Of a stretch of 14,162 nt of DNA, positions 1 through 5,142 are shown piece by piece. This DNA is from Chloroflexota bacterium (GTDB lineage Bacteria > Chloroflexota > Limnocylindria > QHBO01). The position numbers and the translations under genes are program-made. The notes under the pieces were generated by a model. It did no database searches. It was not told the origin of the DNA and saw only the letters and a list, made by a program, of their open reading frames with translations. The stretch spans positions 1 to 14,162 of the forward strand of contig JADLBB010000054.1 in assembly GCA_020848055.1 (NCBI GenBank). The letters run 5' to 3'. Numbering within the stretch: the stretch's first letter is position 1; every line of letters starts with the position of its first letter.

Positions 1-188
1 GGCTGTCGCCGCGTGGCCTCGCCCGCGAGGCGTGGTGGGTGGCCGAGGAGCTCGGGTGGGCCAAGACCTACGATGCGGAGTATGTCGCACTGGCACGGCT
101 TCGCGGGGCCCGGCTGCTGACGCGCGATGAGCGGCTTCGGCGCAGCACCGAGCGAGTGGTCGAGTGCATCGGTCCGACCGAACTTTGA
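1..188 (+). CDS. PIN-domain (VapC-like) protein, 3' end only
   Basis: Only the last 61 residues are present, read from base 3 to a TGA at 186-188; the start lies left of the window. The visible segment contains WAKTYDAEYVALARLRGARL followed by LLTRDERLRR, which is the C-terminal half of a PIN domain. These two stretches normally carry the third and fourth acidic metal ligands of the nuclease site (Asp in TYDAEY, Asp in TRDERL), and both are present. PIN proteins of this size are usually VapC-type toxin ribonucleases paired with a small antitoxin encoded just upstream, but that region is outside the window, so the pairing is inference. Other single PIN-domain proteins look the same over this stretch. 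The reading frame is open, with no frameshift seen. It is followed by a roughly 210-base intergenic region before carA. Confidence 0.75.
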   Translation, partial: LSPRGLAREAWWVAEELGWAKTYDAEYVALARLRGARLLTRDERLRRSTERVVECIGPTEL

Positions 189-274
189 CGGCCAGGGAAC
201 TTGACGAAATCGGGCGATCCACGGCGTTGGACCGAACGGCGGTTGGCATGCTTGGCGACGAGATGACACGGCGA

Positions 275-307
275 GGGCCCGCGTTCATGCCCCCGCCAGG
301 CGGGCCC
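275..307 (+). terminator. GC-rich hairpin between the PIN gene and carA, possible terminator
   Basis: GGGCCCGC at 275-282 is the exact reverse complement of GCGGGCCC at 300-307, giving an 8-bp stem with a 17-base loop. A competing shorter stem, CCCGC/GCGGG at 292-304, has a 3-base loop. There is no U-rich tract after it, so it is at best a weak or factor-assisted terminator for the upstream PIN gene. It could also be only GC-driven chance pairing. The rest of the interval from 189 to about 320 shows nothing else I can name. Confidence 0.25.
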
Positions 308-342
308 GGTCCGACCGAGCGCTGATCACGGGCTCAATCGGC

Positions 343-348
343 TACACT
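343..348 (+). promoter_or_regulatory. Candidate -10 box of the carAB promoter
   Basis: TACACT at 343-348 matches 4 of 6 positions of the sigma-70 -10 consensus. It lies so that transcription would begin near 354-356, immediately before the PyrR-type hairpin starting at 360. That leaves a leader of only about 45 bases. No convincing -35 box is seen; a TGA core near 323-325 is the best available. The placement relative to the RNA element is the main support. Confidence 0.45.
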
Positions 349-355
349 CTGGATC

Positions 356-395
356 GACGTCCTTTAAGGCCGGCACTGAGATGCCGGAAAGGAGA
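356..395 (+). promoter_or_regulatory. PyrR-type RNA hairpin sequestering the carA ribosome binding site
   Basis: The leader RNA folds into one neat two-part hairpin. The lower stem is TCCTTT (360-365) with AAAGGA (388-393). The one-sided purine bulge is AAGG (366-369). The upper stem is CCGGCA (370-375) with TGCCGG (382-387), and the hexaloop is CTGAGA (376-381). A terminal hexaloop of the form CNGNGA above a purine-rich bulge is the known signature of RNA bound by PyrR, the uridine-nucleotide-sensing pyrimidine regulator. The 3' arm of the lower stem is the Shine-Dalgarno sequence AAAGGAG of carA, so stabilising the hairpin should block ribosome entry. This fits translational repression as described for mycobacterial PyrR rather than Bacillus-style attenuation: no antiterminator or terminator pair is seen. 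pyrR itself is not in the window, so the regulator is inferred. Confidence 0.8.
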
Positions 396-398
396 CCG

Positions 399-1544
399 AT
401 GCAGGCCGCGACATCCACGACGACGCCAGGCGCACCCGCGCGGGCGGCGTTTTCGCGTCCTGGACTGATCGGCCTCGAGGGCGGGGACACGCTGGCGGGC
501 ATGCTCCACGGGGCGCCTGTCGCCGCCGAGGGCGAGCTCGTGTTCACCACTGCCGCCACCGGCTGGGGCGAGATCCTGACCGATCCGTCCTACGCGGGCC
601 AGATCGTGGTGCTGACCCACCCGATGGTCGGCAACTACCGCATCGATCGCGACCACCTCGAATCGGATCGCGTCCAGGCCCGTGGCCTGGTGGTGACCTG
701 CCTGGTCGAGCCACCCGCGGGTGACGGGCTCAGCCTGGCCCAGCTGGCGGACGAGGGCTCCATCCCGATCGTCTCCGGCATCGACACGCGCGCGCTGACC
801 CTGCGCCTGCGCAACGGCGAGCCGCGGCGGGCGGTCATCATGGCCGGCGAGGATGCCGAGGCGGCCGTGGCGCGTGCCCGTGCCAGTGCTCGGTGGGACG
901 CGGTTGACCACGTCGCCGCCGTTGCCACCCGCCAGCCGTACGAGGTCGCGCCGGTCGGCGATCGGCGGGGCCGAGCCACGCTGATCGACTACGGCGTCAA
1001 GCGCTCGCTCCTCGCCGCGCTGGCGGCCCGCGGCCTGCACATCACGGTTCTGCCGCCGGATGCCTCGCCCGTGGACGTCAAGGCTCAAGCGCCGGACCTG
1101 GTCGTCCTGTCCCCGGGCCCCGGCGACCCGTCGCGCATGACGCAACAGATCGCGACGGTTGGCACGCTGGCGGCGGCGGCGATCGACGGCGGCGCGCCGA
1201 TCCTGGGGGTCTGCCTGGGCCACCAGCTGCTGGCACTCGCCGCCGGTGCGCCGACCCGGCGGCTGGCCGTGGGCCACCACGGCGGCAACCACGCGGTGCT
1301 CGAGGCCGAGACTGGTCGCGTGGACATCGGCGCTCACAACCACGAGGTCGAGGTGGTCGATTCGCCGGCCCTGGCGGTCGCGGGTTACCGGGTCAGCCAC
1401 CGCGACCTCAACGACGGCACGGTCGAGGGGTTGGCGCACGTCAGCGGGAGGATCGCATCGGTGCAGTTCCATCCGGAGGGCGCGCCCGGACCGATCGACG
1501 CGGCGCGCGTCTTCGACATCGCGCTGGAGCGCGCGCTGGCGTGA
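399..1544 (+). CDS. carA: Carbamoyl-phosphate synthase small (glutaminase) subunit
   Basis: CarA hydrolyses glutamine and channels ammonia to CarB to make carbamoyl phosphate for pyrimidines and arginine. The product is 381 residues, the normal size. The N-terminal small-chain domain shows GLEGGD, TGWGEILTDPSYAGQI and VSGIDTRAL. The C-terminal class I glutamine amidotransferase domain has SPGPGDP, the nucleophile Cys272 in GVCLGHQ, GHHGGNHAV, and the His358/Glu360 pair in VQFHPEG. The start at ATG 399 is chosen because AAAGGAG lies at 388-394; an in-frame ATG at 381 sits inside the leader hairpin loop and has no ribosome binding site. Just after the catalytic His, the sequence reads HPEGAPGPIDA where HPEASPGPHDA is more usual, a mild variation. 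The stop overlaps the carB start by 4 bases. Regulation is probably by the PyrR-type leader. Confidence 0.96.
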   Translation: MQAATSTTTPGAPARAAFSRPGLIGLEGGDTLAGMLHGAPVAAEGELVFTTAATGWGEILTDPSYAGQIVVLTHPMVGNYRIDRDHLESDRVQARGLVVTCLVEPPAGDGLSLAQLADEGSIPIVSGIDTRALTLRLRNGEPRRAVIMAGEDAEAAVARARASARWDAVDHVAAVATRQPYEVAPVGDRRGRATLIDYGVKRSLLAALAARGLHITVLPPDASPVDVKAQAPDLVVLSPGPGDPSRMTQQIATVGTLAAAAIDGGAPILGVCLGHQLLALAAGAPTRRLAVGHHGGNHAVLEAETGRVDIGAHNHEVEVVDSPALAVAGYRVSHRDLNDGTVEGLAHVSGRIASVQFHPEGAPGPIDAARVFDIALERALA

Positions 1545-4393
1545 CCGATCAACCGCGCAGGGTCCTCGTCATCGGCTCCGGGCCGATCCTCATCGGGCAG
1601 GCGGCAGAGTTCGACTATGCCGGCGTGCAGGCCTGCCTGGCCCTGCGCGAGGCGGGCGTGGAGACGATCCTGGTCAACTCGAATCCCGCCACGGTCATGA
1701 CCGACCCGGACGTCGGTGGCACGGTCATCATCGGGCCACTGACGCTCGAGTTCGTCACGCGGGTGATCGAAGAGCACCGCCCGGACGCATTGCTGCCGAC
1801 CCTGGGCGGCCAGACCGGGCTGAACCTGGCCGTGGCCCTCGACGATGCCGGGGTGCTGGCGCAATTCGGCCTCCGCGTGCTGGGTACGCCGCTGGCAGCG
1901 GTTCGCGCCGCCGAGGACCGGGGTGGCTTCCGCTCGCTGGTCACCGGAATCGGCGAGCCGGTGCCGGAGTCGGCGGTGGTCGAGTCGGTGGACGACGGCA
2001 TGCGCTTCGTCGAGATGCTCAACGCGCCGGTCGTCATCCGGCCGGCCTTCACGCTCGGCGGTGGCGGGGGTGGCTTCGCGCACACGCCCGCCGAGGCGCG
2101 CGAGCGGATCGCGGCGGGACTGGCGGCCAGCCCGATCGGCCAGGTGCTCGTCGAGCGCTCGCTGCTCGGCTGGTACGAGATCGAGTTCGAGGTCCTGCGC
2201 GATGCGTCGGACACGACGATCGCCATCTGCGGCATGGAGAACATGGATCCGATGGGCGTCCACACCGGCGACTCGATCGTGGTGGCGCCGATCCAGACCC
2301 TGCCCGACCCGGTCATCCAGCGCCTGCGCAGGTGCGCCCTGAAGATCGTGCGGGCGCTGAAGCTGGAGGGCGGCTGCAACGTCCAGTTGGCCGTGTCGCC
2401 CGACGGCAGCGACTACCGCGTGATCGAGGTCAACCCGCGCGTGTCGCGCTCGTCGGCGCTCGCTTCGAAGGCGACCGGCTACCCGATCGCGCGCATCGCG
2501 GCGCTGATCGCGCTCGGTCGGCGGCTGCACGAGATGCCGAACCCGGCCACCGGCGGCAACAGCGCCGCCTTCGAGCCGGCGGTCGACTACGTGGTCGTCA
2601 AGCTGCCGCGCTGGCCGTTCGACAAGTTTCCGTCCGCCGACCGCAGCCTGGGCGTGCAGATGAAGGCCACCGGCGAGGCGATGGCCATCGACCGCGAGTT
2701 CGGTCCGGCGCTGCTCAAGGCCGTTCGATCGCTTGACCCGCGCGCCCGCGGCTGGCTGTGGGAGGACCCGGCCTGGGGACTGGCCGATGACGCCCCCGAC
2801 GACCTGGCGGCCTTCCTGGCTCCGTCCGACACGCGCCTGTGGCGCATGGTGGCCCTCCTGCGCCATGGCTGGACCGATGCGGCCGCCATCGCCGCCGTCA
2901 CCGGCATCGCGCCGTGGTTCACCGAGCGGATCGCCGAGCTGGTCGCGGCCGAGTCATCGGTCGTTGGCGCGCCGCTGACCGATGCCAAGCGGGCCGGCTT
3001 CGGTGACGCCGACATCGCGGCGCTGTCGGGCGTGCCGGCGGTCGCCATCCGGCGCGCCAGGCGGCGCGCCGGCATCGGTCCGGCCTACCGCCGGGTCGAC
3101 ACCTGCGCCGGCGAGTTTCCGGCCACCACGCCGTACTTCTACAGCTCGTACGCTGCGCCTGAGGTGCGACCACCGGCCGAGCGCCAGAGCGTCATCGTGG
3201 TCGGCTCGGGACCGATCCGCATCGGGCAGGGCATCGAGTTCGACTATTGCTCGGTGCGTGCCGCGTGGGCCATCCGCGAGATGGGCCTCGACGCGGTGGT
3301 CATCAACAGCAACCCCGAGACGGTCAGCACCGATTACGACGCCTGCACGCGGCTGTACTTCGAGCCGCTCGACACCGAGTCGGTGCTCGACGTCATCGAC
3401 CACGAACGGGCGCTGACCGGCACGCCACCCGCGGTGGTGCTGACGTTCGGCGGCCAGACGGCCATCGACCTGGCCAAGGACCTCGCCTATGCCGACGTCC
3501 CGATCGCCGGTCTCACCGCCGAGGCGATCGAGATCACCGAGGACCGCGAGCGCTTCGCCGGCCTGCTGGATGAACTTGATCTCGCCGGGCCGCGCGGGTC
3601 GCTGGCGGGCGACGGCGACGAGTTGCGCGCGGCGATCAACTCGCTCGGCGGCCCGCCGGTCATCGTGCGGCCGTCGTGGGTCATCGGTGGACGGGGGATC
3701 GCCGTCCTGCGCTCGGAGGCGGACGTTCGCGCCTACCTGGCGACCGAGGTCGGCTGGCCGCTGCGGGTGGACGAGCTGGTGGCCGGCATAGAGCTCGACG
3801 TGGACGCCATCAGCGACGGCACCGACTGGTGCGTGCCGGGCATCCTGGAGCAGATCGACGCGCCGGGCGTCCATTCGGGCGACAGCGTGGCCGTCCTGCC
3901 GCCGCAGTCGCTGTCGCGCGCCGTACAGGAGCGGGCGGCCGAGGCGGCCGGGCGCATCGTGCTGGCGCTCGGCGTGCGGGGCATCCTCAACGTGCAGATG
4001 ATCGTGGCGGGTGACCGGGTCGTGGTGATCGAGGCCAATCCACGGGCCTCGCGCACGGTGCCCATCGTGGCCAAGGCGACCGGGCGCGACGTGGTGGCCG
4101 CCGCCGTGCGCTGCGCGCTGGGCTCGTCGCTGGCGGATGTCGGGTTGGAGACCGGGCTCGCGCCCGATGGTGAGCTGGTGGCGGTCAAGGCCCCGGTCGG
4201 CTCGCTGTGGCGGCTACCCGGGGTCACCGATGAGCTGGGGCCCGAGATGCGCTCGACCGGCGAGGTGCTGGGCCTGGCGATTGGCGCGGAGGAGGCGCAC
4301 GCACTGGCCGCCGAGGCCGCCGCAGCCCACGCGCCGCGCCATTCGCCGGTGCCCGAACCGGTTGCGGTAGCGGTCGGGTCGAGCGGCGCCTGA
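1541..4393 (+). CDS. carB: Carbamoyl-phosphate synthase large subunit, lacking the C-terminal allosteric domain
   Basis: CarB uses two ATP, bicarbonate and ammonia from CarA to make carbamoyl phosphate. The two homologous ATP-grasp halves are intact. The first starts at VLVIGSGPILIGQAAEFDYA, with VNSNPATVMTDP, LGGQTGLN, the glycine loop TLGGGGGGFA, GMENMDPMGVHTGDS and VIEVNPRVSRSSALASKATG. The second starts near residue 547 with VGSGPIRIGQGIEFDYCSVR, then NSNPETVSTDYD, IGGRGIAVL, APGVHSGDS and IEANPRASRTVP. At 950 residues it is about 120 shorter than the usual ~1070. The sequence reaches GPEMRSTGEVLG near residue 900, then ends in a short Ala/Pro-rich tail, so the MGS-like domain that binds UMP and ornithine in E. 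coli is absent. The downstream DNA codes on the other strand and offers no remnant. The GTG start overlaps the carA stop (GTGA), implying translational coupling. Confidence 0.95.
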   Translation: MTDQPRRVLVIGSGPILIGQAAEFDYAGVQACLALREAGVETILVNSNPATVMTDPDVGGTVIIGPLTLEFVTRVIEEHRPDALLPTLGGQTGLNLAVALDDAGVLAQFGLRVLGTPLAAVRAAEDRGGFRSLVTGIGEPVPESAVVESVDDGMRFVEMLNAPVVIRPAFTLGGGGGGFAHTPAEARERIAAGLAASPIGQVLVERSLLGWYEIEFEVLRDASDTTIAICGMENMDPMGVHTGDSIVVAPIQTLPDPVIQRLRRCALKIVRALKLEGGCNVQLAVSPDGSDYRVIEVNPRVSRSSALASKATGYPIARIAALIALGRRLHEMPNPATGGNSAAFEPAVDYVVVKLPRWPFDKFPSADRSLGVQMKATGEAMAIDREFGPALLKAVRSLDPRARGWLWEDPAWGLADDAPDDLAAFLAPSDTRLWRMVALLRHGWTDAAAIAAVTGIAPWFTERIAELVAAESSVVGAPLTDAKRAGFGDADIAALSGVPAVAIRRARRRAGIGPAYRRVDTCAGEFPATTPYFYSSYAAPEVRPPAERQSVIVVGSGPIRIGQGIEFDYCSVRAAWAIREMGLDAVVINSNPETVSTDYDACTRLYFEPLDTESVLDVIDHERALTGTPPAVVLTFGGQTAIDLAKDLAYADVPIAGLTAEAIEITEDRERFAGLLDELDLAGPRGSLAGDGDELRAAINSLGGPPVIVRPSWVIGGRGIAVLRSEADVRAYLATEVGWPLRVDELVAGIELDVDAISDGTDWCVPGILEQIDAPGVHSGDSVAVLPPQSLSRAVQERAAEAAGRIVLALGVRGILNVQMIVAGDRVVVIEANPRASRTVPIVAKATGRDVVAAAVRCALGSSLADVGLETGLAPDGELVAVKAPVGSLWRLPGVTDELGPEMRSTGEVLGLAIGAEEAHALAAEAAAAHAPRHSPVPEPVAVAVGSSGA

Positions 4394-4407
4394 GGCCGGA
4401 CCGCCGA

Positions 4408-5031
4408 TCAGCGGCGCCGGCGCGCCTCGCCGCTCAGCTGGGTCTGGCGCCGTCGCAGGTAGCCGCCATACCAGCCGCCCAGGAACCCGAGCCCCGCCAT
4501 GTAAGCGGCCTGCAGCACGATGCTGGCGAGGTCGGCGCCGAAGATGCCCACCGACGCGCCGGCCGAGGCGAATGAGTACAGGATGAAGACCGTGGCCAGC
4601 ACGAAGCCGAGGATCCCGGCGGTCGTGCCGTACAGCGTCGGCCGCTGCCAGCCGAACCAGCCGGCCGCGATCAGCGCGCCGAACAGGCCGAAGGTGCCCA
4701 CCAGCTCGAACACGGAGCCGGATCGGAACTGCGACGCGATGAAGCCTAGAAACGCCAGGATCCCGCACCCGATCCAGGTCCACGGATTGGCGCGCAGCAG
4801 GAACATGCGCTCGCGGACCGGCCGCAGCGGACCCTTCCCGTCGAATCCCCTGAGGGGGTCGGGGCGACCGGGCAGCGGCGGCGCCGGTGGGAACAACCGT
4901 TGCAGGAATCCGCCGCCACTCGATGGCTGCTCCGCCGGCTCGGGTTGCTCGACGTCCGCCGTCATCTCGCCGCGGGCGGCCATGCGCGCGCGCCTGCGCG
5001 CCTCGGTGCGGTCGGAGGATGGGTTGGGCAT
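4408..5031 (-). CDS. Small four-helix membrane protein of unknown function
   Basis: I do not recognise the family. The 207-residue product has a charged, disordered N-terminal third (Arg-rich at 8-20, Pro-rich at 47-60). Four hydrophobic segments follow at about 84-101, 107-127, 132-155 and 170-191, and the tail is Arg-rich and probably cytoplasmic. Glycine is common in the helices. A longer reading frame extends upstream, but its extra 75 residues are basic, low-complexity and run through the likely promoter. ATG at 5031 is preferred: a TACAAT box lies nine bases before it on this strand, suggesting a leaderless message. It is convergent with carB, only 14 bases apart, and divergent from the lamin-tail gene. 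Nothing in the context points to a function. Confidence 0.7.
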   Translation of the reverse strand: MPNPSSDRTEARRRARMAARGEMTADVEQPEPAEQPSSGGGFLQRLFPPAPPLPGRPDPLRGFDGKGPLRPVRERMFLLRANPWTWIGCGILAFLGFIASQFRSGSVFELVGTFGLFGALIAAGWFGWQRPTLYGTTAGILGFVLATVFILYSFASAGASVGIFGADLASIVLQAAYMAGLGFLGGWYGGYLRRRQTQLSGEARRRR

Positions 5032-5040
5032 TGGCCGCCG

Positions 5041-5046
5041 ATTGTA
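5041..5046 (-). promoter_or_regulatory. -10 box for the membrane-protein gene, likely leaderless
   Basis: On the minus strand TACAAT (5046 down to 5041) is followed by exactly nine bases and then the ATG at 5031. That spacing would start transcription at or within a base or two of the start codon, and no Shine-Dalgarno sequence is visible in the gap. The same TACAAT-N9-start layout occurs before the ROK kinase gene. No clear -35 box is present. Confidence 0.5.
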
Positions 5047-5080
5047 CCGGGCTGCGCCGGTAAGCGGCCGGTAACGTCGT

Positions 5081-5086
5081 GATAAG
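5081..5086 (+). promoter_or_regulatory. Possible -10 box upstream of the lamin-tail gene
   Basis: GATAAG at 5081-5086, preceded by TG (5078 and 5080 region reads cgtcgtgataag), is the best -10-like sequence in the divergent intergenic region. It would give a leader of about 50 bases to the GTG at 5143. No -35 box is evident, so this is a weak call. Confidence 0.25.
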
Positions 5087-5142
5087 CGCTGCCGAAGCAT
5101 CCTGTGCGGCGCCTGGCGCCTCCGTGCTTCGCGAGGTGCTGC

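Noticed and set aside
180..207. Near-repeat GAACTTTGACG / GAACTTGACG after the PIN gene
   Set aside because: Too short and imperfect to call an operator or attachment site; chance is a sufficient explanation.
342..1472. 376-codon reading frame on the minus strand over carA
   Set aside because: It mirrors the third-position GC bias of carA and gives an Arg/Asp/Val-rich protein with no recognisable domain.
1159..2736. 525-codon plus-strand frame over carA and carB
   Set aside because: Out-of-frame, Arg-rich translation of the conserved CarA/CarB sequence.
1385..2866. 493-codon minus-strand frame over the carA/carB junction
   Set aside because: Antisense shadow of conserved genes; low-complexity Arg/His/Asp composition and no ribosome binding site.
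4401..4418. Short inverted repeat at the carB/membrane-gene junction as a bidirectional terminator
   Set aside because: The stem is only four or five base pairs with mismatches and has no T-run on either side.
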